Below are positions 48,401 to 60,250 of a stretch of 64,000 nt of DNA, one piece after another (the first letter of the stretch is position 1; every line of letters begins with the position of its first letter). A program made the position numbers and the translations under genes. The notes beneath the pieces were generated by a model. That model did not search any database. It was not told the origin of the DNA and saw nothing but the letters and a program-made list of their open reading frames with translations. This DNA comes from Medicago truncatula (taxonomy: Eukaryota > Streptophyta > Magnoliopsida > Fabales > Fabaceae): positions 44,434,494 to 44,498,493 of the forward strand of contig NC_053045.1 of NCBI RefSeq assembly GCF_003473485.1. The letters run 5' to 3'.

Positions 48401-49332
48401 ATAATAGAAACATCAGCTAGCCCGCACATATCGGTTTTCCACCACCTATCGCTCGTATCACATATGTATTTGAAAAGTATCAGATAATTCTTTTTGAAGT
48501 ACCAGACAAGTATCGGTGCAGGATACACGGGGATACAATAAGTCATCCATTTTGAAGTATCAGAGCTTCATAGCTTCTCACATTTGAGGTTGATTGTTGG
48601 TCTTTTTATTTTGTTTTTTTTTATAAAAAAAAAGTCACCTTGACTATGAGAATTGAATGTCACATCAATAAATGATATCATCTAAATTTTTAAGGAGATT
48701 GAGAAAGGACTGTCAAATTGAGAAAAACAAATGAAAGGCTATAAGCACTCGAAAAAATGAGGCCCAAAATTGCACAACTATATTTAGGGGTTAAAAACGC
48801 AATTAAGACTACAAATTGAAAAATGAACCAACTCGATTACACAAATGAGAAATCAGAATTTTGAATCAGCCAAAAAAAAAAGGAAATCTAAAACTTGATT
48901 TAAGCTGCAAGGGTGCTAAAACTTACTTGCTACCCAAGAAAATGATAACCAAAATTAGCAATGAAGGAATTGGTGCATTTCTTGGCTCACAAATATCGAG
49001 ATGATTTACCAGTAACAAATTATTTTTAGCACAGACACAAAAACAGCAAATCAGAAGGACGAGTTATAATTCTAGACAATAGAAGTTAACTATTGGAAAT
49101 ATAAAACTTGATTTGAGCTACTATGATGCTAATGATTCTTTTATTAGCTACAAAAGAAAATAATCATAAAAATTAGCAAAGAAACTGGTCTTTACACACA
49201 TTATACATTTCTTGGATCACAAAATCTAGATAATTGAACATAGTATTTGTATAATACATAATGACGCAAATAATGCCATTGTTGCTAAATTGAGTACTCC
49301 ACAGACCCACCAACATAAACTTGATTTGAAAA
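48401..49332. other. Intergenic DNA, no gene seen
   Basis: A stretch at 48430-48590 contains several related TATCAGA/TATCGG motifs that look like a dispersed repeat. From about 48900 to 49330 the sequence may be the 3' UTR of the small minus-strand gene that ends at 49333. Confidence 0.35.
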
Positions 49333-49581
49333 TCAAAAATGTCTACGAGTAGTTCGGAGTTCACTCTTAACAAGCTCCATATGACAAGAATGTTTCTGAG
49401 GACCAGTCAACCCAGCACATGAGTGTTTGGTCCCAAAAGAAATTGCAAAGTAAAGATAAACTGTACATAGGATAATCAGTAGGGTTAAAACAGTTAAGAG
49501 ATAGCGGTGCCTGTTGAAGAGTATGGACCAACTACCCAGTTCATACTTTGAATACTGCCTTTTGAAAGATAATGACCTCAT
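49333..49581 (-). CDS. Possible small single-pass membrane protein, 82 aa
   Basis: A single open frame on the minus strand, starting MRSLSFKRQYSKYELGSWSI, with a basic N-terminus and one hydrophobic helix at about residues 27-48 (LLTVLTLLIILCTVYLYFAI), then a Cys-containing tail ending in Arg-rich TTRRHF. It resembles small plant proteins of unknown function that I cannot name with certainty. The composition is unlike its AT-rich surroundings. No introns are needed. It could instead be one exon of a longer gene. Confidence 0.55.
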   Translation of the reverse strand: MRSLSFKRQYSKYELGSWSILFNRHRYLLTVLTLLIILCTVYLYFAISFGTKHSCAGLTGPQKHSCHMELVKSELRTTRRHF

Positions 49582-51007
49582 AGGATTGCCTCAAATCTGT
49601 ATGTACATTGTGTCATTCATTAGGAAGACTTTAAAACATTAAATGCACACATAACAAAATTCCATATTCAATCCTCAATCAAAATTTCATGCTTGTAATG
49701 ACCAAAAACACAACTAATCTAGAAAAGCACAGTTTTGAAAGGATGTAACCCTGTAGACAACTAAATAAGAACTAAATAAAGTGAAACAAATTTAATCTTG
49801 TAAAAGAAAAGGCAGGTAGGCAGTAAAATTGCAATGTAAGACTAGGAAACCCTCAAGTTGTACAGGCGAGTAGGACGGTGTAACAAATTTGGGCCGTCTG
49901 ATCTCAATTCAGCGGATGAGGTCGTTTTACTGTGAGTAATCTAAATCATTTGATCTCAAACCAACATCCAAGATTGGCTATAGTGTGACGAAACAACTAC
50001 AACGCTGAATCTAGGTCATTGCAGAAGGGTTTGGTGTGACTATCAAATTTCCTTCCAAATTAGTCAATTTTGTTTTTGGGACATGTTTGACATCAACTTT
50101 AAGAATGGCAAAAATTTCGACAAAAATGATTCTGAAAATATCTAGTTTATTTTTACATTTTTTAGTGGTCTCGAGTCAAATTAACTTCACCTCCAAAATT
50201 GATTCTAAATTAAAGTTGAAATTTGAATCTTTTGTCTTCATTATTGGCTTTTAACATGAATTATTTTTTAACCTTAAATATGTTGTTACACTTTAAGCTA
50301 AATTCATTTAAACATTAAGCATTTTGCATTTAAGTCACTTTTAACAAGATTAATCCTTTCAAAATGAATTCTTCCAACCAAGAATCAAACACATAGTTAA
50401 TCTTAAACCTCATACATTAGACATGATTGCAATAAAATATATCCAATGACATTAATTAGACAAAGAATCTCTCTAACTTGTGCTATAAGGGCACGTATTA
50501 AAAACATTAAAGTAGAATACATTAGTTTTAAGAATATTTCTATGTTTGCTAAAAAAAAAAAGAATATTTCTATGTTGAGTTCCTTAAAACTAGTTAAAAT
50601 GAGGTTGTTGAAAAAAAATTAAGTAGTTAAATGATTGTAATGGAGTGTTGAAAGTGAGGTGGATTATTTGGGGTTGAAAAAATTCAACATGTTTTTTTTT
50701 TTAGGGGAAAAATTCAACATGTTGAATGAGGAGGAAGTCGGGGGCACATAAAATATTTGGCAAAATTTTATTGGTTGCTTTGATTTTAAAATTTTTTATC
50801 TCATCCTAATTATTTGGTCAATTATTTCATAATAAATCATTTTTTTTTAATTTTTTTCACCAAAATTCATAAATTTGTTTTGCCTATAAATAGAGATTCT
50901 GTTCATTTGATTTGGACACACGAAAAAAATTGACTTTTTTCCCTTTGATTTTTCTATTTAGCCTCCAATAAACTCTTGTTTGCAGCTCTAAACATCTTTG
51001 TAGTGAG
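49582..51007. other. Intergenic DNA, no gene seen
   Basis: AT-rich; the frame at 50036-50254 (plus) has no domain. A stretch at 49860-50030 is GC-richer and may be a repeat fragment. Two TTTTTTTTTAGGGGAAAAATTC-like motifs flank AT-rich DNA near 50690. Confidence 0.35.
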
Positions 51008-51690
51008 ATGGATCCTAACAATAACCCTTTTATCACCCAAAATTCTACTAATTACCCTTTCAACTATCCAAATCCCAACAACTATAGATTTCAAAATGAA
51101 TCTTCCAACCAACAAGTTCCCTAAAATATACCAAATTATGAATTTCCTCCAAATTTCATTATGACGACATCTAATCCAGATTATCCTCCATATTATGGAT
51201 CAATGATGCCTTATTCATCTTAAACACTCCTTTATTATTCTTCTACTCCAATGGAAAATGAAAATGGTATGAATTTTGGACTTGATGAATTTCCTGACTT
51301 TTCTACACAAATAGCTTTTGGTGGCATGATCGGTGGTCATGAAGCCACTCCAAATGCAAAGGATTCAACTTCTGCTCGTCGGAAAAACCCCAATTGAAAC
51401 ACTGATCAAAATTTGATTCTAATTAGTGGTGGATTAAATATGGAACAAATAGTGTTGTTGGGAGAAACCAAAAAAGTGATTCATATTGGGGTAAAATTGT
51501 TGATTATTGTAATGATCATTCTCATTTGATCCTCCCCGTGATGCATCTGCGTGCAAAAATCATTACAACTACATGAACAAAATACTTAATAAATGGATTG
51601 GCGCTTATGATAGCGCTAAACGTATGCAACAAAGCGGGTGGTCGGAGAATGATGTATTGGCAAAAGCGCATGAATTATCTATTATCTAAC
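51008..51690 (+). pseudogene. PIF/Harbinger-type Myb/NAM-associated protein, broken
   Basis: Plus-strand translation begins MDPNNNPFITQNSTNYPFNY and continues with an Asn/Pro/Tyr-rich N-terminus. Further on it has DEFPDFSTQIAFGG, a degenerate NTDQNLILISG, DSYWGKIVDYCNDH, CKNHYNYMNKILNKWIGAY and SAKRMQQSGWSENDVLAKA. This is the Myb/SANT-like domain of proteins often annotated 'NAM-associated' and linked to PIF/Harbinger transposons. Several stops and frame changes interrupt it, for example a stop soon after NQQVP and another after MMPYSS. The C-terminal part is missing and is replaced by a short repeat. Confidence 0.75.
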
Positions 51691-51960
51691 TCCGTTACAT
51701 TATCTGTTTGGAGTCCGTCCATTTCAATCTGATTTCTACCCTTATCTATTATTTAACTATGTTGTCAAATCGTTGTTTGTATTTTGTCACTTTGTGCCTT
51801 ATCTATTATTTAACTCCATTGCATTATCTGTTTGGAGTCCGTCCATTTCAATCTGATTTCTATCCTTATATATTATTTCGCTACATGCATTATTTGTTAG
51901 GAGTCCGTCCATTTCACCAACTCAATTTCTTATTTAAATGGGAGCTGATTCTTCCATTGT
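51690..51960. repeat. Three copies of a TTGGAGTCCGTCCATTTCA unit
   Basis: A piece starting CATTATCTGTTTGGAGTCCG and followed by TCCATTTCAATCTGATTTCT occurs near 51695 and 51823 and, shortened, near 51890. It directly follows the broken Harbinger-type frame. Confidence 0.7.
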
Positions 51961-53513
51961 TGTACCAATACCAAAAATCTCATATTACTAAAAAAAAAAT
52001 CAATGGATCCTTCACCCGTGTTCGATGATGTTGAACAGGTAAATACTCCAAGAGTGAACTTCTTTGTGGATCAACATCCGTATAAGACACGTGTTAACGT
52101 TTATCTTAAACAATTAAGATATACAGGAACAAAACTTGAAACACAATGCCACTTCCTGGTATGGTGGCAGATTAAACACAAAATCATGTAGCGTGGAGAA
52201 CGTTTAGGATTGTCCTATGGCAATGCAAACACGGCAATCATGGGCCCACAATTAAATTGCTCCAAAAGAAAAAATACTTTTGATTGTTCTATGCATGGCA
52301 ATGCAAACATGGGGATTGGGTATACACAACAAAATCTGACTCAGAAATAAATATGAAAAAAAATAAAAAATGAGAACGTGATTGGATCAAAGGAGAAGAG
52401 TTACCTTGACGATGAAGGAAAAGGAACAGAAGAAGCGAATGATGCAAACAATCTTTATCCCAGAAAAGTTCGAGAGAAAAGTTTGTGAGGGGTACCCATC
52501 CAAATTCAATAGCATTAACAAACAAACAAACGTATATATGTACAGAAATGTTATTTTTATGAACGTACACAGAAATGGAAATGTTATTTGCACTTGTAAT
52601 AGAAAAAAAACTTACACCACAAAAAAAAAAAAGTAGAAAAAAACTTAAATGCACTACTGGTCCCTTAATTATTATTTTTTTATTTTAAAAAAGTCTTAAT
52701 CTCCTATTATAAAATATTGGTTTTTTTTATCTCATATTTAACCTTTTTTGGAATTTCAATCTCATATCTCATTTTCAAGTCATTTTAAAAAAAAAGGTAA
52801 TAGTAAAAGAAAACTTTTTGTTCACTTGCATTAACCCTCTAAAGTATTGTAATTGTCGATTTTGCTTCCACTTATCTTAACCCCTTATGTTTCCCCTCTG
52901 TGATTTGGTAGTACCTTTTCAATTTTCTCTAAATTTTACATTGGATTGGTAACATTTGGTAACTTAACCAACACCCAATGATCATAGTAGCTGGTGGAAC
53001 TTATCTTCAAAATTAGAAAGGAAAAAAATAATGTCAAGCAAATTCGTACAATTGAGTATGAACTCTCTAATTATATGTCTTCAAACTTTTTGGCGTTTTT
53101 AAAATTTTAATTATTAATTTTTTTTTTTTAAAATTAGTCACATTGACTATGTGAATTGAGTATCAAATCGATAAATGTTACTTCAGCATAAATTGAGAGG
53201 TCCGAAATCACAAAGAAGAAGAAGTATAGGAGATACAATCGCTCTTAAAAAACTAAGAGGTCCGAAATCGCAATAGTTAAAGGTCAAAAGCGCAACTAAA
53301 CCAAAATTCTTCGTGCTCCCAAATATGAAAGGAAATCTACCATGAAATTGGATAATAATACATTGATTTATTTCAATCACTCAATTTATGTCATCTCTAT
53401 CTTCACCCAATGAAGGAAATGTAACAAGGTAACACCACTGCAATAGACAACACTAGACTTTTTACATAAACCAGAAGTCAATCCCACAGGGTGCAATACA
53501 GATACACATCACT
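51961..53513. other. Intergenic DNA, no gene seen
   Basis: The frames at 52003-52191 (plus) and 52289-52654 (minus) have no recognised domain; the second is low-complexity. From about 53150 to 53513 the sequence is probably the 3' UTR of HSA32. Confidence 0.35.
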
Positions 53514-55234
53514 TCAGAACAGGAAATACGAAGAACCAAGAACAGAAGCATGATTTCTACCTAAGTTGCGTCCTCGGATGCACTCCACATCTACCAAGTG
53601 GGAATGATCAATGAAAAGGTTCACCTGAACAAAAGAAACACAATATAAAAAATGTTATAGAATGGTTATAATTGCTTGTTTTTATTTTGTAAGAAAAAAG
53701 AAATAAGAGTATTTACATTTGGACCATATTGTTTAATAAACCATTCGGATGCGCTCTGATTTGATGCTTCAAACATAGTCTTCTCAATACCAAGGCGCCC
53801 TATGATCTTCGCAATAACATCGGCGCGCATATTGTCAGCATGCTTGGAGACATCATCAGCATCAATCATTATCATGTCTGCACCCGCTTCTAAACACCTC
53901 TCAGCTCTCCTAATCAAGAGATCCACATCTTCTACTAATTCTGCGGCGAAAGTTTCAATACAAGGAAAATCTTCAGTAGATTGATATCTTATGTCAGCCA
54001 GTAACCAGTAACTTCAAAGTTTCTTAAGCCCCGTTTGAAACAGAAAAAGAGGTTCAACAAAATACTTCACTTGTTTTATGTTTTAGTAGTCCAATTCAGA
54101 AGATAACATTTATCAGAATGGCTAAATATGTTCAAATCCACCTCAAACAGAGACAGGAAAATGCATGCACAAACAATGAAGAACAAGAGAAAGAGAGAGT
54201 GAAATATCTTTACCATATGATCTAGGTGCTGGAGGAATATAAGCCCCATAAGCTCTATCACCACCTCTGGGAATATCAGACTTATTGAACTTAACTTCAA
54301 AATGAGGCTTAGCTTTCATACCACCAGTTTTGACCAAGCGAACAAATCTCAAAAGGGTTTCTTCAGGAACACCAAGGGAACCCACATTCAGCTCAATTGT
54401 GTCAAACCCCAATTGCTTACATTCCTATTACAAAATATAATACATTTAATCATGTCACACTAACTAAGCCACTTCTTTAGCAATAAAAAAAAAACTATCA
54501 ATATAACAAATACGATTCTAAAGTAAGTAGATAAAGCACAAGAACACAAAGAATGATCACAAAGTTCGGCCAATTTCAAGAAGGCAACAACAGATTACTA
54601 GGGTCCAGTCGGGCCGACAAATTTGGAAGACCAATCTCACCATCCACTAGCGGGTGCCCATTTAAAGCAAGAGCAGGCTCTGTACGGACTAAACCCACAA
54701 AAATTGGCATTGGGAATGTGAGGAGCACACTCCGAGGTCCAATTTATAAGTTTACCCCTTCTAACGAAACAAAAACAAAAATTCACACGCAATAAGAACA
54801 AAGGTGGCAAAATGAAACCTCCACATAGTCTTTGAATCCTGAAGGACCTTTGTGAATGATATGTTCAGCCCAATCACCAGTGCTAACATAAACATCATGG
54901 TGATGAGCAGTATCAATAACTTGTTTGATAAATGCTTTTGGCATCAAACTGTCAGAACCTCCTGAAAATTTCAAACCATCAACATAATCTCCCATAGATT
55001 CAAAAATATCCTGCACACAACACAACACAACGTAACATAATGTCTGGTCAAGAATTGGTCCATCACAATCACTGATTATGAAAATGAAAATGAAAAGGAA
55101 AATTGGTGAACCTGAAGAACATTGTGGTTGAAGAGAGTGTAATGAGGGCTTCGCATTTCGGTGACGCCGTAGCGGCGTGGCTTTGAGGGGCGGTCTTCGT
55201 TCTCTTCGAAGCTTTTCCATCGGTATGCTGACAT
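53514..55234 (-). CDS. HSA32: HSA32, heat-stress-associated 32-kDa protein
   Basis: Five exons: 55112-55234, 54819-55010, 54214-54424, 53717-53940, 53514-53624; 286 residues, all GT-AG and in phase. The protein belongs to the phosphosulfolactate synthase-like (ComA) family. Conserved stretches match Arabidopsis HSA32 as I recall it: RWKSFEENEDRPSKPRRYGV at the start, DGLKFSGGS, VYVSTGDWAEH, ECKQLGFDTIELN, ERCLEAGADMIMIDADDV, RLGIEKTMFEAS, and an end in SSYFLF. HSA32 is needed for long-term acquired heat tolerance and, with HSP101, for heat memory; its enzymatic activity is not known. The fold is a TIM barrel in the family. A heat-shock element and a G-box lie upstream. The conservation is strong. 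Confidence 0.96.
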
Positions 55235-55328
55235 TGTTACTGTTACTGGAGCCTCAGAATTGAAAGGAGCTTTATCCAAAAAAAATGACTAGTTGTTTCT
55301 AGTAGAAGAAAAAGAAAGATGGAGTTCT

Positions 55329-55336
55329 TTCTAGAA
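55329..55336 (-). promoter_or_regulatory. Heat-shock element core upstream of HSA32
   Basis: TTCTAGAA is a perfect TTCnnGAA core 95 bp before the HSA32 start codon, preceded by another TTC at 55325-55327. HSF transcription factors bind such units. It fits the known heat induction of HSA32. Binding is inferred. Confidence 0.55.
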
Positions 55337-55378
55337 AACACGAGTTGCAGTGCTTGTTTGCATTCAAGGTGAATTCAA

Positions 55379-55384
55379 CACGTG
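55379..55384 (-). promoter_or_regulatory. G-box upstream of HSA32
   Basis: CACGTG inside the palindrome AACACGTGTT lies 145-150 bp before the HSA32 start. bZIP/bHLH factors bind this motif. Confidence 0.4.
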
Positions 55385-55890
55385 TTCTTCTACTTTCTTT
55401 TCGTAAAGTACTACTCCACACTGCAGTCAACACCATCAATATTTTTAATTATCTATATAATAAAACAATATAAAAAAATTGTTATTTTAAAAATATTCAT
55501 TTAAATAAATCGAACAACATTTTATAAATTAACATTTGTGCTATGTTTTGTTTAGGGGAACATTTTTAATTGTATTATATATTTTTGTTAAAATATATGA
55601 TTAAAGTAAGTTATATTCATAATGAACGGTAAAATTGAGACACAAATATTTACGAATGAAAGAAATAGTTAAAATGAAAAAAATGAACATTCAATCAATT
55701 AAGATTGATTCAGTTAATTCATCTCTACAAAAATGTATGTTTAAATTTTATTGTCAACCTTTGATCTTATTAGTGATTATAAGTAACATCTGGAAAAGCA
55801 TTTTAGTCTATAAAAAAATTATGGAATACATTTGTCCATCACAAAGAGATTGTCATTGACATGAATGGAAGAATTCCATACGTTCTTGCA
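55385..55890. other. Intergenic DNA, no gene seen
   Basis: AT-rich with short frames lacking any domain. Confidence 0.35.
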
Positions 55891-55902
55891 AATCTTATGT
55901 TA

Positions 55903-55994
55903 AGGGTTCTCGTGAGCTTAGCTCAATTAGTATGAAAAATGCATAATATATGTAAGGTTCGGAGTTCAAACTCCTCCAGCCACCACAAAAAAAA
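55903..55994 (+). mobile_element. tRNA-derived SINE with target-site duplication
   Basis: Box A (TTAGCTCAATTAGTA), box B (GAGTTCAAACTCC) and a 3' A-run are present. AATCTTATGTTA is duplicated at 55891-55902 and 55995-56006. It is the same family as 8213-8294 (shared ATGCATAATATATGTAAGGT). Confidence 0.88.
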
Positions 55995-56386
55995 AATCTT
56001 ATGTTACTGACATGAAACCCAATGAAGCTAACATAGATTCCAAATGATTCAACTAGTGGACAAATACTTGCCGATGGAAAATGACTAAAATGTTTGGATG
56101 AAGAAAGGAAAGAAAGTGAAAGGAACGAATGTTTAAGGAATGAAAGTGGATAGAAGATAAATAGAAAGTAAGATGATTGTTTAGTTGTTTGATATGAGTG
56201 AAAGTGAAAGAAAAGAATGATGTGTATTTACTAAAATGACATAAATAGCCTCTTATAAAAATGAAATAATATAATATATATACAATATGTTATTTCACAA
56301 AAAAAAAAAAATATATAATATGTAACAAGTGACAACATATTGATAAATAAAACAAATAACAATGCAAAATAAAAGGTATATATATA

Positions 56387-56794
56387 GGCAAATTATATGG
56401 TACACCCAATAAATTTGGGTGTATCGGTACACCAAGTCGTAAAATTAATAATAAATGAGTTGTTTTTTTGAAGAAAAATAATTATTTTCTATCATTGACA
56501 ACTAAGATAATTAAATTTTATATACCAAAAGCTTCGACGAAATAAAATTTAATTTTTAAGAATTTTTATTACTCATAACAATGAATATTGATTATTTTTT
56601 ATGACAAAATGTAAATTTTGTAATATGATCCTTATAAACAATGAAATGATGATTTTTCTTATGAAATGATGTTTTCTAAAATATAAATATTGACAAATAC
56701 CTTTTTATTTCATTAAAGTGATCTTTAATTTATATATTTTGTGAAACAAGAGTACTGGTACACTCAAAATTGTGAGTGTACCATAGAAGTTCCC
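56387..56794. mobile_element. Mutator-like MITE with hairpin ends
   Basis: The left end reads GGCAAATTATATGGTACACC and the right, reverse-complemented, reads GGGAACTTCTATGGTACACT, then GTACACC-type sub-terminal palindromes. Nine-base ATATATATA flanks both ends, the length of Mutator target duplications, although an AT-rich site is weak proof. It is 408 bp and non-coding. Confidence 0.65.
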
Positions 56795-58748
56795 ATATAT
56801 ATAACATAAAAACGAATTAGTAATGGCAGCGTAAATCCATGTGGTAGTGAAGCAAATTAATTGGAATAAAAAAAAAAAAAAAAAAACAAAGCACATGACC
56901 TGATGAAAAAATATGCATAAAAAAGCAAGGGTTATTTGGTCATTTTGTTCAATTGGATGACCCTTTCCAACTTTCTCTCAAATCTGGGCGAAAAGTTTTC
57001 GGACATGGGTCCCACTAAAATAAAACTATCTTTCCTTCTTGACAAATGAACCAAACAAACGGTGGCATTTAGCCAACACAAGTGTAAAACTTGTGTAGCA
57101 TGCACAAATTAAGTAAGGAATGACAACTGTATGTTTCAACTTGTTTGTTAATAAATCCCAGTAAAAAAAAGCAACATATTTTAATCCTAAATAATAGTTT
57201 TTTTGTTTTTGTTAGATGCACCCCATATCTGAAACAACAATTGTTTTAGAAATTATTAACACGGTGTCATTAGAAACAACAAGTCTTCATGAGTTTCATT
57301 CTTTCTTGTTTGCAGACATGAACAGAACCAAACAAACCCCACCCAGACTTTTTGTCCACCACCACTGAACCACCATGTTGTCTCCGACCACCGCCATGTT
57401 TGAATCTTAAAGCTCCAAATTTGCAGTCAGAATCCGATCTGGTGTTGACACCACCACCAACTGAAAAAGCAAACATTATCAGCATCCACAACTCCTTGTT
57501 TCTACTACCCATTCAATTAAAATTGATTTTCACCAAAAACTCCTTATTTCCGGATGAACATTTGATGATATTGTGTTCTTCAGATCTGCATTGATAAACC
57601 CTTTATTTCTGGAATTTTGAAAAGAAATCCTTTTGTTTTGTTGCTGGAGGCGCAGTACGCCTTGTGCTGCTGTTGGTGTGATAATAATTTTCTTGCTGTC
57701 ATAAAAAAAAAAAAAAAAAAAAACAAGAAAGTCATAGAGATGAGGATCAATGTTGTATCTTCCATTAATCCTAGTGAGTAGTTAGTGGTTTAATTAAATG
57801 TGCAGCCATGGAGGCGTTTACTATTTGGAACCGTGAGTGACTTCACAACTTTCATGTGGAAGTTTGCAATGGCAACATCAATTTCCCCAGATTGTAGGAT
57901 TTGTGTGTTTTAGGGTGTTGAATTTGAGACACTGCAATTTGAATTCCTATAATTTACAGTTAAGCCCAATGTTATTTGCTGCTAAAACAAAATCCCAGAC
58001 CAAATACTATGGTTACAAAAAAACTGAATAAAATATTGATATTTAATCATTAAGTGGGGTCACATTTACTCTTCATTATATCTCAAGAGCAAGTCACAAA
58101 AGGTTGCTGGTAACAGATCTCGACCGTTGACATATAATAATATTATATCAACGGTCCAAATCAATTTTCAACAAAACTTTACACAACTTGTGTATCATAC
58201 ACAACTCTTTTGCTTGTGCATAGTAAATGGCAAACAAACTATGGAAGATGTTTCTTTCTTTAACATTTCTCTCCCCCCTCACAATCTATCCATAGAAACA
58301 AACACAACCTACAAGCAAGAGTTATAAGCACAAACAAATCTCTTTCTGACCTCATCAAGACATAATCATAGAAAGACATCAACAAGAAGAAATACAACGA
58401 ATGAGCCAAGGCTTTGGCGTAAATCTGATCACATACTAGGAGTAACTAACCCTAACCTTAAAGTAAACAAATGTATTATTTTAGGTGGCATTTAACATGG
58501 GAAAAGCTAAAACTTTTCCATCATGGATCACTTGAGTTTTTACCATTTGATCAAAAGAAGACCACAATATTAACATGTTCTTCAACATTATAATTTTTTC
58601 ACAATATTTTCTCCAAATAACAACCTCCAAAGTCAAAAGCTAATTTGACCGAAGGAGATAATAAGAAAGATGTTGAAGATGGGTATTATTGTAGTCATAT
58701 CTGTAGTGAATTTTGTTAGTGATGTGAGAAAATGGACGATAGACTTAG
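56795..58748. other. Intergenic DNA, no supported gene
   Basis: Opposite-strand frames at 57270-57512 (minus, 80 aa) and 57352-57594 (plus, 80 aa) lie in a locally less AT-rich patch. Neither has a recognisable domain or splice partner, so I leave them uncalled. A run of A residues lies near 57702-57723. Confidence 0.3.
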
Positions 58749-58953
58749 TGTTGTTGTGTACAAGTGTGAGTTATATGTCCCACATCGAATAAAAGAGTAA
58801 ATGTTGAACACCTTATAAGTAAGAAGACCCATAAATCCATTGCCTTAAGGTTTTGGGTTAGAGTATGGTGTCTCTCTCGCTTGTGCGGTTGTTCAAGCCT
58901 CGATGTGAACGGTCCCCGAGATCCTCCAGCGACCCAACAGTGATATCAGAGCC
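58749..58953 (+). mobile_element. Copia-type LTR and primer-binding-site fragment
   Basis: A 191-bp segment beginning TGTTG and ending CCCAACA is followed by TGATATCAGAGCC, close to the primer site for initiator methionine tRNA used by Copia elements (TGGTATCAGAGC). The LTR contains TATGTCCCACATCG, the reverse of a motif in the solo LTR at 45191-45415. No coding part follows, so it is a broken fragment of an LTR element. Confidence 0.5.
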
Positions 58954-60250
58954 CCGATCGATACCACTGTTGGAAGGTATTTATGAAGCTCACATCCAAC
59001 AAGACATTAGCTTTAAGTGATGTGCTATGCATACCTACTATTAGGATGAATTTGATTTAAATATATGATTGAATAAAGTATGAGTGACATTCAAATTTGA
59101 TAAGATTGTAATGACAAAGAATAATGTATAAGGCATTATAAATATTTCCAACAAATACACTATTATTCCTCTCAAAAAAAAAAAAAAAACAAATACACTA
59201 TTATTTCTCATTACAATCTTATCCGAATTGAACAAGTCATAACTCCTACTTTACTCAATATTGCTACCCGAAATCAAATTGGTCATAATAGTAAGCATGT
59301 GTAACACATCACTGAAAGGCAATGTGTTGCCATATGTGAACTTCAAAAATAATTTGCATTTCCCGTATTACTCTTACTCTCCTATTTATAACCCCCTTCA
59401 TTAAAATATCACACGTTACAATTTAAGCAATCCTTAAAATCCAATTAAATAGGAAGGATAACAATAATATGCCAATAAAACAGCAACATGCAGCAGTCTT
59501 GACCCGCCAACAATAACATGACGTGAGGAGAAGAGAAGAGATATAAGAATGAATGTATTTTTTATTTTTTGGGTTTTTCAATTTCCTTTCATTTTTTAAT
59601 TTGATATATACACGCTTGACATTTTAATTTCTAAAAAAAATCAGTAATTACACATGTGGCATGCTACTTAGATGTTGATTGGGTTAGAATTGAGTAAAAA
59701 TGTAAAATGACTAATTGCAAATGGGCTAAAACATATGGTTCCAAATTTACAAGTTTAAATAAAATTGATCTTTCTCTAAGTTTGATATTAATTTAAATTA
59801 AGATATATATAACTTTTGTCTTAATTTTACATGCTCAACTCACTTATAAAAGTAATTTAGTAAAATTATCTAAATATAAAATGAAATTAAAGCAGGGAGA
59901 CTCTTCAACAATAAGGTTCCATTTCATTCTCATCAGCTGGACATTCTTCGTGCCTACGAATTTGGGCTTTCCTTGCTGGTGAAACTCTGGTTTACGTGTC
60001 CCTCATGGAAGGAATATTACAAAGGGAAATGCAAAGATAGAATAAAGTAAAAAATGTAAGGATAAAAGTTGCTTTAAGCTTAAATAAGCTAATTACTTCC
60101 ATACATGATAATACATTGCAAACCTGGCCAAATCTTTATTCTTATATTCCTCCAATTTTATAACATATTATGCTTAACTATTAAAGTTAGGAGTTAAAGA
60201 ACAAGGTACCTAACATTATTTTTTGCATCAACTTTGAATTGTATAGGAAA
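58954..60250. other. Intergenic DNA and likely DUF1218 promoter
   Basis: No gene recognised. A short direct repeat (ACAAATACACTATTATT) occurs at about 59150 and 59190, the second copy after an A-run. The 60180-60250 region precedes the start codon of the DUF1218 gene. Confidence 0.35.

Noticed and set aside
52289-52654. 121-residue minus-strand frame
   Set aside because: A low-complexity Phe/Leu/Ser-rich translation of A-rich DNA with no domain.
57270-57594. 80-residue frames on both strands
   Set aside because: Overlapping open frames in a GC-richer patch with no known domain; the evidence is too weak to call either one.
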